DNA from: Rhodocyclales bacterium
GTDB taxonomy: Bacteria; Pseudomonadota; Gammaproteobacteria; Burkholderiales; Rhodocyclaceae
NCBI GenBank assembly: GCA_003105015.1
Contig: PQAF01000003.1
Span: 75,660 to 139,659, forward strand
DNA: 64,000 nucleotides
Direction of reading: 5' to 3'
Below the pieces are notes generated by a model. That model saw nothing but the letters and a program-made list of their open reading frames with translations. It was not told where the DNA came from and ran no database searches. Position numbers and translations under genes: made by a program. Shown piece after piece: positions 57,398-64,000 of the stretch (the first letter of the stretch is position 1; each line of letters opens with the position of its first letter).

Positions 57398-57687
57398 AAC
57401 CAAGGCAGGCAAGGCCGGCGTGGCCAAGGTGCGCCTCGCAGTACAAAGCCCCGCGAGTGGCCGTTGAAACCTTAGCGCCTGATCCCTGCTCAAACTGGCT
57501 TTGCAGGCTCGCAGTACAAAGCCCCGCGAGTGGCCGTTGAAACGCCTGGGCACCGGCAGCGCCTTCACGCAGCAGGCCCTCGCAGTACAAAGCCCCGCGA
57601 GTGGCCGTTGAAACGCGCGGCTTACGGCGATTCCGTGCTCCACTTTTTCATCTCGCAGTACAAAGCCCCGCGAGTGGCCGTTGAAAC
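57365..57687 (+). CRISPR. CRISPR array 1 (36-nt repeats, four spacers)
   Basis: Four identical 36-nt repeats begin at 57435, 57508, 57579 and 57652. A degenerate fifth (57365-57400) matches only in its last ~17 nt (CGAGTGGCCGTTGAAAC). Spacers are 57401-57434 (34), 57471-57507 (37), 57544-57578 (35) and 57615-57651 (37 nt). The repeat opens CTCGC, closes that hairpin with GCGAG, then TGGCCGTTGAAAC. Guide sense is plus: hairpin, GAAAC, then spacer. No AT-rich leader is seen on either side; array and integrase may share transcripts. The last repeat is 3 nt from the Cas12m stop. Confidence 0.95.
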
Positions 57688-57690
57688 AGT

Positions 57691-59505
57691 TCATTTGCAA
57701 CGCGTTGACTCACCTTCATTTTTCTCGGCCTTTGCGCGAACCTCTGCGCGCTTGGCCTGCATGAGGGCCAGCCGCTTTTTCTTCGCCTCGGCGGCATCCT
57801 GTTTTGCCTTGATAATCGCGGCCTTGGCTTCCTCGGCCGCTTGCGCGTACCTGCCTAGCCAGTCACGGAACAGGTTGGCCGCGCTGTTGGCTTTGTTGTC
57901 GGCGCTTGCGCCGCAGGCGTGGCAGCAGGCGAGGTCTGTCACGCGCTCGACCGGCGCGCCGCAGAGGGCGCATGGTTTCGTGTGCTCGAAGCCTTTGGCC
58001 CACAGGATCGCCGTGCCGGCGCGCTGCGCCGCCCAATCGAGCGCCTGTTTTAACTCGTAGAGCGCGGCCTCGCTGCGCGCCGTGCGCGCCATCTGCCCGA
58101 GTTCGTTCCTCTCGCCGTCGTCCTTGATGCGCTTGGCGGACTCGGCCAGATTCGGCATGGAGACAACCAGTGTCTCGTAGCGCCGCACTAGGTCGAGCGC
58201 CAGGTGGCGATAGAAATACAGCCGGCGGTTGCGCGTGCGCCGTTCGATGTGGCGCTGCTCCTGCCATAGCAGCCGGTCTTCGCGCGCATAGGTGTCCAGA
58301 TCGGCCCACGGCGTGCCCGAGTCGCGCAGCATGCCGTTAAGGTGGCAGAGCCGCGACGGCGCAATGTGCTGCACCGGCAGGCGGCGCAGCATGTGCAACC
58401 TCTCGATGCAATCCTCCATCCAGCCCTGCATGGCGATATTGTCGCCTTTCAGGGCGAGATTCACGAACTCGTCGCGCAGCGTGTCGCGCCGCGACTGGAC
58501 GGCCTTGGCGCGGGCGAAATCCTCCTGAATGTCGTAGGGCAGGTCGATGAACTGCGCGGCGGCGGCATCACCGCTGTCGCACGTCGCCGCGATCCGGCGC
58601 AGGCCGTCGTCCGACATCGACCAGCCGAAGTGCAGGGCGGCCAGCGGGGCACGCTTCTTCGGGATGCCATTGATCTTCGGGACATGCTCCTCCTCGACCG
58701 CAAGCTGGAACTGCAACGCCCACCGAACGTCAGGCCCAATGCGCTTGCGTACCAGCCGGACGGTCGTCACGCGGGCGCCTTCGGGGAAAGAACGATGGTT
58801 CTGCCACCAGCCGCGCGCATGCAGCTTGTTGCCCAGGCTGAAGCGGAAGCCGGGGTAAGCCTTGGCGTCCGGACGGTCTGCACGGAACCCGGGTTCGCCC
58901 AGCGAGACCAGCGAGTGATATCCGGCCAGCACGTCTCCGGCCGACACGCCGCCGGCCGCGGTGAATCGCACCGAGATATGATCCTGCGTGCGTTCGCTGC
59001 GACGGCGAAATTGTACCTGCCCGCCGCTGCCTTTCACTTTGTCCCATGCTTGCAGGACGGCGGCCAGCGTTTCGTCAGCGGTGTTCCAGTATAGGCCCTC
59101 GCACTTCGCTGCCTCGGCGAGCCGGTGCAGTTCCTGACCGCTGTTCTTGCCGATGCGACCATAGACCTGCCGGAGCTTGTCGCCGGCCTCGCGCTTGGCC
59201 TGCGCCCGCAGCGGACGGCATGCCGCCCATGCTTCGCGCTCCATGGCGCGCACGCGCTTCATGCCTTCCTCGTCGTTGTCGGCTTTTGCCGCCTTGAACT
59301 CGGCGTCCAGCGCATCGACGTGCGCACACGCGCAGGCATAGTCCGGGTGCGCGGCACGCAGCACCGCTTCTGCCTCGTCCCGTGCGGCGCGGATCGCCGC
59401 CACGCAGTCGTTGTAGAGCCTGTGCGCGAGGTCGAATTGCCGGCTCACGTCCGGCAGGCATTCCGCATCGAGCCTGCAACCGTATTCGTAGATCAGCGTT
59501 TCCAT
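57691..59505 (-). CDS. cas12m: Cas12m effector (type V-M, formerly V-U1), RuvC acidic residues lost
   Basis: 604 aa; GGAG-A5 precedes ATG 59505. The RuvC-like domain opens with ALHFGW (His292 in place of Asp); RuvC-II reads LVVSMPNLAES (Ser449 where Glu is usual). The TnpB-type zinc motif is C512-x2-C515 and C528-x2-C531, and RuvC-III reads DNKANSAAN (Lys538 where Asp is usual). Known Cas12m proteins bind guide-matched DNA and silence without cutting. From memory, the ALH-GW motif and LYW...TL segment also occur in M. mucogenicum Cas12m. A coiled, Lys/Ala/Glu-rich tail follows residue 555. No cas1/cas2 nearby. Confidence 0.88.
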   Translation of the reverse strand: METLIYEYGCRLDAECLPDVSRQFDLAHRLYNDCVAAIRAARDEAEAVLRAAHPDYACACAHVDALDAEFKAAKADNDEEGMKRVRAMEREAWAACRPLRAQAKREAGDKLRQVYGRIGKNSGQELHRLAEAAKCEGLYWNTADETLAAVLQAWDKVKGSGGQVQFRRRSERTQDHISVRFTAAGGVSAGDVLAGYHSLVSLGEPGFRADRPDAKAYPGFRFSLGNKLHARGWWQNHRSFPEGARVTTVRLVRKRIGPDVRWALQFQLAVEEEHVPKINGIPKKRAPLAALHFGWSMSDDGLRRIAATCDSGDAAAAQFIDLPYDIQEDFARAKAVQSRRDTLRDEFVNLALKGDNIAMQGWMEDCIERLHMLRRLPVQHIAPSRLCHLNGMLRDSGTPWADLDTYAREDRLLWQEQRHIERRTRNRRLYFYRHLALDLVRRYETLVVSMPNLAESAKRIKDDGERNELGQMARTARSEAALYELKQALDWAAQRAGTAILWAKGFEHTKPCALCGAPVERVTDLACCHACGASADNKANSAANLFRDWLGRYAQAAEEAKAAIIKAKQDAAEAKKKRLALMQAKRAEVRAKAEKNEGESTRCK

Positions 59506-59522
59506 TTTTTCTCCATCTTCCA

Positions 59523-59823
59523 GTTAATCACTACCCATGGTGAGTGGGTTATTCCGCGCAGGAAATCCCCCCCCCTACATGACACTCTCCTCACCGTATC
59601 CCCCCGGTGAGTGGGTTGTTCTGCCAGTTCTACCGGCTGGGCAACTTTTCTGCAGCTCACCGTATCCCCCCGGTGAGTGGGTTGTTCTGCCAAGGTCTGC
59701 CCGGAGTGGATGGCGAGTTTGCTCACCGTATCCCCCCGGTGAGTGGGTTGTTCTGCCAGTTCTACCGGCTGGGCAACTTTTCTGCAGCTCACCGTATCCC
59801 CCCGGTGAGTGGGTTGTTCTGCT
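59523..59823 (+). CRISPR. CRISPR array 2 with a diverged, covarying repeat
   Basis: Four near-identical 36-nt repeats start at 59590, 59656, 59722 and 59788 with an exact 66-bp period; the last differs by one base at its end. A degenerate repeat (about 59523-59558) keeps GGTGAGTGGGTT. Spacers are 59559-59589 (31), 59626-59655, 59692-59721 and 59758-59787 (30 nt each); the second and fourth are identical. The repeat forms CTCACCG/CGGTGAG (7 bp, 8-nt loop) then TGGGTTGTTCTGCC. It shares CTC.C.GTA, CCCC, GAGTGG and GTTG with array 1. It lies between the effector ATG and the 85-aa gene. Confidence 0.88.
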
Positions 59824-59869
59824 GGAAGCCAGCAAGCCATTGCCTGGCCTGTGTTTTCGCTGGCTTCCA
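59823..59869. repeat. 11-bp inverted repeat at the end of array 2
   Basis: TGGAAGCCAGC (59823-59833) and GCTGGCTTCCA (59859-59869) are perfect inverse complements around a 25-nt loop that itself holds GCCA/TGGC. It touches the last repeat of array 2 and lies just downstream of the 85-aa gene on the minus strand. No T-run follows on either strand. It could be a weak terminator, a binding site or part of a longer structured RNA. Confidence 0.5.
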
Positions 59870-59883
59870 TGCTGAAAAAACAC

Positions 59884-60141
59884 CTACGCCATCTCCTGAT
59901 CGCCGAGCTTGCCGATGGATTTCGCCGAGACGCCCATGCGAATCAACTGCTCGCGCTGCATCAGCTCGGCCTTGAAGTTGTTCGTCACACCGGCGACGAA
60001 CTTCACCATCAGGCTGCCCGTCGCCACGTCCTCCTGTTTCAGGCCACCCTTGCCGAATGAGGCTGCGGCCGTCTTCAGCGCGTCACCAAGGATGCCGCGC
60101 ACTTCAAACCCCGTCATGTTCTTGCGTTTTTCTGATTGCAT
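59884..60141 (-). CDS. Small protein of unknown function, mobile region
   Basis: 85 aa. GGAGAG lies 6 nt before ATG 60141, supporting expression. It is basic at the N-terminus (MQSEKRKN) with likely helices at about 12-30 and 52-80; no signal peptide or known domain. It is on the effector's strand, upstream of array 2 and Cas12m, so a transcript from here could run through array 2 in the antisense direction. A role in the element is possible but unshown. Confidence 0.6.
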   Translation of the reverse strand: MQSEKRKNMTGFEVRGILGDALKTAAASFGKGGLKQEDVATGSLMVKFVAGVTNNFKAELMQREQLIRMGVSAKSIGKLGDQEMA

Positions 60142-60248
60142 GCTTCACTCTCCATTTGAGTTTAGCGGACAGGCGGCGCACCACCCATCCAAAATGATCA
60201 GCCCTTGCGCACTGATCGCCAATTGCCCGCTCCTCGCGGCGCTGCTCG

Positions 60249-60632
60249 TTACGCGAGCGCCCGATAGCGCAGGTATCTCGGGTTTCTGTCATCCGCCACC
60301 GTTTCAATCAAACCGTGTTCTCGCAAATAGCGCACCGCCCAGGCCACGCCGCCGCGGTCTGCGAGGCACAGCAGTCGCAGATCCTCGGCACGCGCAGCGC
60401 CGAGTGGGTTATCGGTGCGTAGTTCGCGCAGCACGCGCAGCACGCGGTCGGTCGTCGAGCCGGGAATGATTCCGGTCTGCCCGATTTCGCGCGCTTGTGC
60501 GCGCCAAACAGCAACGATATCGCCCGCTCCGTCATCTGCGGTCGCCTGCGCCAAGGCAAACCGCAGCACCGCACCATTGATGCTCGCACGTCTCGTCAAT
60601 GCCGCCGTCCCGCCGCGACTGACTTTCCTCAC
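60249..60632 (-). CDS. Small winged-helix-like protein, mobile region
   Basis: 127 aa from GTG 60632, which overlaps the stop of the upstream HTH_17 remnant (GTGA). The C-terminal ~50 residues (LRLLCLADRGGVAWAVRYLR, then EHGLIET) look like a winged helix with a recognition helix and a wing. Possibly a regulator or replication-type protein of the element. The family is not recognised. The 107 bp between this gene and the 85-aa gene hold nothing recognisable. Confidence 0.55.
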   Translation of the reverse strand: MRKVSRGGTAALTRRASINGAVLRFALAQATADDGAGDIVAVWRAQAREIGQTGIIPGSTTDRVLRVLRELRTDNPLGAARAEDLRLLCLADRGGVAWAVRYLREHGLIETVADDRNPRYLRYRALA

Positions 60633-60754
60633 GCCGCCCTCCGTTCCTGCGCCCGCTCAAATGCCGCCGCGGCCTCTTCATGCCTCCTGTCCAGATACTC
60701 GCCGACAGCGCGCACGTCGGCGTACCGGCGTTTGCCGTCCAGGTAGGTGGGCAC
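60629..60754 (-). pseudogene. Truncated AlpA/HTH_17-type DNA-binding protein (excisionase-like)
   Basis: The last 41 codons read VPTYLDGKRRYADVRAVGEY and LDRRHEE, matching the C-terminal half of a HTH_17/AlpA domain (x-P-x-Y-x-x-GKRRY-x-x-x-D-V-x-x-Y-L). The N-terminal helix-turn-helix half is absent: upstream sequence is the antisense of the polyvalent protein gene. It ends in GTGA coupling to the 127-aa gene. Such proteins often act as excisionases; this copy looks broken at about 60755-60785. A GTG-started short protein cannot be fully excluded. Confidence 0.55.
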
Positions 60755-63700
60755 CGGGAATACCCCGGCGGCGGCCGGTTCTATTGATGAGTTCCTGGGT
60801 GGTGATGAACCGCAGAATCGCGGCGTCCTCGATGCTGTCAAGCAAGGGGTCGCCGGGCTGTGGAGTTCCTTCGGCGAAGGCTCTGGCCTGACGACGGCCG
60901 GTGCCGGCGAATTCCTGCAGGCGCCGGCAGCCAACACGCTGGCTGGGCTGGCTGGTCTGCGCAAGTTCGGAACAAGCATTCTGGCGGGGCGGGATGTCGC
61001 GGACACCCATCCGGATTTCGAGGCTGTTCGCGAGACGGCGCGCATGACTTCCGCGCATGCGGCCGAAGAGCGCGCCGCCAACGTGGCGCGCGGCGGCATC
61101 CTGGCGGCGCTCGGCAAGGAGATGAAGGGAGCCGGGCAGAGTGCGCGCGACTACTGGCGCGAGACGAAGCAGGAACACGCGCCAGATATGGTGCGTCAGC
61201 AGCAGGAGATCGAGCAGGCCAAGGGCTTCCTGCCCAAGGCCGGCGCCATGATTACCAATCCGCTTGGCACCGCCGGCATCGTCGCACAGTCCATGCCGGA
61301 CATGCTGATCGGCGCCGGCGCCGGCTCGCTGGCCGCGAAAGGCGTAGGGCGCGCGGCGCTGGCACGCGGGGCGACGCAAGAGGCTGCCGAAGCCGCCGCG
61401 GTGCGCGCCGCCGGCAGCGTGGGGCTGACCGCCGAGGCTGCGGCCTCCACCATGCACACCAAGCAGCAAGTGGTGGACTTCGTCACGCAGCAGCCCTACG
61501 GCTCGCTCTTTGAAAACAGCGAGCGCTACCGCGAACTGTTCATGACCAACACGCCAGAGAAGGCGCGACAGCTGCTGGCCGAAGAACTGAGCAACGAATC
61601 GGCGCTGGCCGCCGGGCTCTGGACCGGACTTATGAACAAGATCACCGGCTCGGCGGAAGCCATGGGCAAGACGGTGGCGACCGGCCGCACCACCGGCAAG
61701 GAAGTCTGGAAGGGCACGGCCAAGGAAGCCATCGAGGAGGGGACGCAGAACCCGGGCGAGGAGTACGCCGCCCACCGTGCCAAGGTGCAGGCCGATCCGA
61801 CGCAGGAGTTCGACCCCGGCGGCGCCATCGCCGAGGGCATGCTGACTGGTGGGCCGATGGGCTTTGCCATGCACGGCACAGGCTATGTCGGCGGGAAGAT
61901 CGCCGACATGGGTAAGCCTGGTGGTGCAGGTGATGCAGGCGCCCCGTCCGATCCTGGCGCAGCGCCGGCCCAGCAAAGCGACACATTCGATGTCGGCGAC
62001 GTGCTGGAGCAAGAGAAGCCCACCGAAGCCGAGCGGGCACTGTTGGCGCCCAAGTCCCTCACGGCGCTGGATCGGGTGGCTGAGATCGACCAGAAACTGG
62101 CGGCCCCTGACCTGAATGAAGACGAAGCCCAGCCCCTGCGCGCCGAGCGCGAGCAGATCACAGCCGGCTGGCCGCAGGCGGTGCCGGGTCTGGCGACGAC
62201 GTTCTCGACCGAAACCGGGGTACGCCTGGCCGGCCGCTACGCCCTCATGGATGCCGACGACCTCACCACCAGCCACGACACCAACCTGCGCCCGGTGGCC
62301 GCCTATCCGGCGGAACTGCAGCCGCGCGAGCGCGAGCGGCATGCCTCTGAAATGCAGGTGCAGCAGATCACGCAGAAGCTGGATCCGGCGCGCCTGGGTG
62401 AATCTGCGGATGTGGCAACTGGTGCCCCCATCGTCGGCGCCGACGGTCTGGTGGAATCCGGCAACGCCCGCAGCATCGCCCTCAAGCGTGTCTATCAGGC
62501 GAACGGACAGAAAGCCGAGAACTACCGGCAGTTCCTGCGCGACAACGCTACCCGCTTTGGTGTCACCGCCGAGGAAGTGGAGAGCATGTCCAGTCCGGTC
62601 CTGGTGCGCGTGCGCGAGACTCCGGTGAATCGCGCCGAGTTCGCCCGCCAGGCCAACCAGGCGACGGTGGCGCGCATGAGCCCGAGCGAGCAGGCGAAGG
62701 CCGACGCCGCCATGATGGACACGCTGGACGACCTGCAGCCGGATGAGCAGGGCGATTTCATGTCCGGCAACTCGAGGCCGTTCGTGCGGCGCTTCCTGGC
62801 CAAGCTGCCGGCGACCGAGCAGGCCGGCATGATCGACGCCCAGGGCAACCTGTCGCAGACCGGCTACAGCCGCATCCGCAACGCCGTGCTGGCGCGGGCC
62901 TACGGCGATTCTCCGGTGCTGCTGCGCATGACGGAAAGCCTCGACGACAATCTGCGCAACGTCTCGAAGGCGCTCATGCAGGTGGCGCCGCAGGTGGCCA
63001 AGACACGCGAGGCGATTTCGGAAGGCGCGCTCCACGATGCCGACATCGCGCCAGACTTGATGGCCGCGGTGGAAGAGCTGTCGCGCCTGCGCGACGCCGG
63101 ACAGTCGGTGAAGGAGTCCCTGGCGCAGGCCGGCATGTTCGGCGACAAGCTGGCGCCGGAAACCCGCGACCTGTTGGCCTTCCTCGACGAGAACATCCGG
63201 CGCCCGCGGCAGATCGCCGCCTTCATCCAGCGTTACATGGAGGGGCTGGCCGCTGCGGGCAACCCGAATCAAGGTACCCTGCTAGGCGATGCGACGGCGC
63301 CGGCGAAGGGCGATCTACTGGCCGCCGCGAAACGAGGCGAAGATGGAGCAGTTGCAGGCATTACCGAAGACACCGGCGGGCGACAGCCTGGAGAAGACCA
63401 AGAAGTTGGTGCAGGGACTCAACCGAAACCCGCGGATGCAGCGAGCGGTCAAGGCCGCGATGGCAGCGATGCGAGCGCCCGGCAGCAAGCCGCCGCCGAC
63501 TTCCGCGACGCCCTGAACGACCTGGGCGCGATCACCCGTGATTTCGCCGGCGTGGCGCGCCTCGTGCCGGAGGACCACCCCGGCCTGATGGACGCCCTGG
63601 TGCGCCTGTTCGACGCCGCCATCCGGCTGGGCTACCACGATGCGAAGAAGGCGGTGGCCTACGTCAAGGAGCAGCTGCGCTCCGACGTGCGGTTCAAGAC

Positions 63701-64000
63701 GGTCTGGAACAAGATCCTGCCGGAGACCTACCGCAAGGCGGCAAGGCTGGCGGCGGAACAGCGGCAGGGCGGAGAAGATGATCTGCTTGGTGCCGCAACT
63801 ACTAAATCTGAGGAGATTGGTAGTTCGTCAGTAGACGGGAAAGGCAGTCCCGACGAGGCGGCGGAAGGTGGTAACCAAGAGGTTGTCACCGAGTTCGTGA
63901 AGGCACCCGATGGCTCCATCGACTTCGGCGAGATCACCGAGGAGCAGGCGTTGGCGATGCGCAGGCAGGCGGGAAAGATCAGGCTGACGCGCGGAGAGCA
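60747..64000 (+). CDS. Phage/ICE polyvalent protein with DdrB-like ParB domain (3' end outside window)
   Basis: Open from GTG 60747 to the window end, at least 1084 codons without a stop. Early text is SIDEFLGGDEP, then an Ala/Gly-rich region with hydrophobic stretches (NPLGTAGIVAQSMPDMLIGA, near residue 170). From about 62200 to 63270 it carries a DdrB-like ParB fold (TTFSTETGVRLAGRYALMD, GNARSIALKRVY, SRPFVRRFLAKL). Such giant proteins are delivered with DNA by phages and conjugative elements. The start is uncertain and probably truncated: it emerges inside the HTH_17 remnant. Confidence 0.75.
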   Translation, partial: MGTGNTPAAAGSIDEFLGGDEPQNRGVLDAVKQGVAGLWSSFGEGSGLTTAGAGEFLQAPAANTLAGLAGLRKFGTSILAGRDVADTHPDFEAVRETARMTSAHAAEERAANVARGGILAALGKEMKGAGQSARDYWRETKQEHAPDMVRQQQEIEQAKGFLPKAGAMITNPLGTAGIVAQSMPDMLIGAGAGSLAAKGVGRAALARGATQEAAEAAAVRAAGSVGLTAEAAASTMHTKQQVVDFVTQQPYGSLFENSERYRELFMTNTPEKARQLLAEELSNESALAAGLWTGLMNKITGSAEAMGKTVATGRTTGKEVWKGTAKEAIEEGTQNPGEEYAAHRAKVQADPTQEFDPGGAIAEGMLTGGPMGFAMHGTGYVGGKIADMGKPGGAGDAGAPSDPGAAPAQQSDTFDVGDVLEQEKPTEAERALLAPKSLTALDRVAEIDQKLAAPDLNEDEAQPLRAEREQITAGWPQAVPGLATTFSTETGVRLAGRYALMDADDLTTSHDTNLRPVAAYPAELQPRERERHASEMQVQQITQKLDPARLGESADVATGAPIVGADGLVESGNARSIALKRVYQANGQKAENYRQFLRDNATRFGVTAEEVESMSSPVLVRVRETPVNRAEFARQANQATVARMSPSEQAKADAAMMDTLDDLQPDEQGDFMSGNSRPFVRRFLAKLPATEQAGMIDAQGNLSQTGYSRIRNAVLARAYGDSPVLLRMTESLDDNLRNVSKALMQVAPQVAKTREAISEGALHDADIAPDLMAAVEELSRLRDAGQSVKESLAQAGMFGDKLAPETRDLLAFLDENIRRPRQIAAFIQRYMEGLAAAGNPNQGTLLGDATAPAKGDLLAAAKRGEDGAVAGITEDTGGRQPGEDQEVGAGTQPKPADAASGQGRDGSDASARQQAAADFRDALNDLGAITRDFAGVARLVPEDHPGLMDALVRLFDAAIRLGYHDAKKAVAYVKEQLRSDVRFKTVWNKILPETYRKAARLAAEQRQGGEDDLLGAATTKSEEIGSSSVDGKGSPDEAAEGGNQEVVTEFVKAPDGSIDFGEITEEQALAMRRQAGKIRLTRGE

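Noticed and set aside
57365..57687. Array 1 as a remnant of a type I or III system
   Set aside because: GTTGAAAC ends also occur there, but no type I/III genes are present and the array touches the Cas12m gene.
57691..59505. TnpB transposon protein rather than Cas12m
   Set aside because: At 604 aa it is longer than typical TnpB, lacks the catalytic acids, is directly abutted by CRISPR arrays and has no transposon ends or TnpA nearby.
59537..59975. Short frames encoding tandem peptide repeats across array 2
   Set aside because: They are translations of the CRISPR repeats in several frames with no SD and no family match.
56151..60626. Shared GACTGACTTT near 56151 and 60617 as attachment-site direct repeats
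   Set aside because: The same word recurs across the core chromosome (for example 32113 and 44163), so it does not mark element ends.
60678..63272. An 864-codon minus-strand frame opposite the polyvalent protein
   Set aside because: The plus strand shows recognisable DdrB-ParB motifs and continuous coding; the minus frame is compositional. Only its last ~41 codons resemble a real (HTH_17) protein in another minus frame.

Overview
The window is about 65% GC and reads as a Betaproteobacterial chromosome, most likely Rhodocyclales-like. The evidence is gene order: folC-dedD-cvpA-purF-metZ, carA-carB-greA-DUF4149-yhbY-rlmE-ftsH-folP-glmM, tpiA-secG-tRNA-Leu-nuoA..N, and grpE-dnaK-dnaJ. Genus cannot be fixed from the sequence alone. 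About 56 kb is core chromosome. The last 8 kb, from tRNA-Arg to the right edge, is a mobile region.

Layout. 1-4044: folate, division and purine genes, then metZ behind a SAM-II-type riboswitch fused to an intrinsic terminator. 4041-10821: lpxH, two cyclophilins, an L,D-transpeptidase/TPR pair, cysS and an ABC substrate-binding protein. 10938-14990: grpE-dnaK-dnaJ chaperone operon. 15065-18839: a Ser/Thr kinase fused to a cyclic-nucleotide-binding domain, a calcium-binding-like protein of unknown role, trxC and an AP2-like protein. 18852-25098: hemH-hrcA, nadK-recN, fur with a Gdt1-type Mn exporter, and bamE. 25148-38313: dapB, carAB, greA, rlmE, ftsH, folP, glmM, dtd, tpiA, secG. 38411-53050: tRNA-Leu and the complete 14-gene nuo operon for complex I, closed by a strong terminator. 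53062-56128: an ABM-like protein divergent from a NUDIX hydrolase over an IscR-like site, then a soluble NarX/NarL-type two-component pair whose kinase has four cysteines in its GAF domain.

Mobile region. A tyrosine recombinase (56372-57397) lies beside tRNA-Arg(CCT). Its stop codon lies inside the first, degenerate repeat of a CRISPR array (57365-57687). Four bases after the last repeat ends a convergent gene for a 604-aa Cas12m (type V-M/V-U1) effector. The effector's three RuvC acidic positions read His, Ser and Lys, so it is probably a DNA binder rather than a cutter. A second array (59523-59823) sits directly upstream of the effector start. Its repeat differs in sequence but keeps the same hairpin plan with compensatory changes, the same GAGTGG block and the same 36-nt length. 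No cas1/cas2 is visible. Upstream on the effector's strand lie two small genes and half of an AlpA/HTH_17-like gene. That remnant abuts a long phage/ICE-type polyvalent protein with a DdrB-like ParB domain, which runs off the window.

The observations most worth following are the paired covarying arrays around one nuclease-dead Cas12m, the SAM-II riboswitch-terminator before metZ, a 9-bp word (AAAAGTCAG) recurring about once per 8 kb, and the IscR-like operator at 53552-53576.
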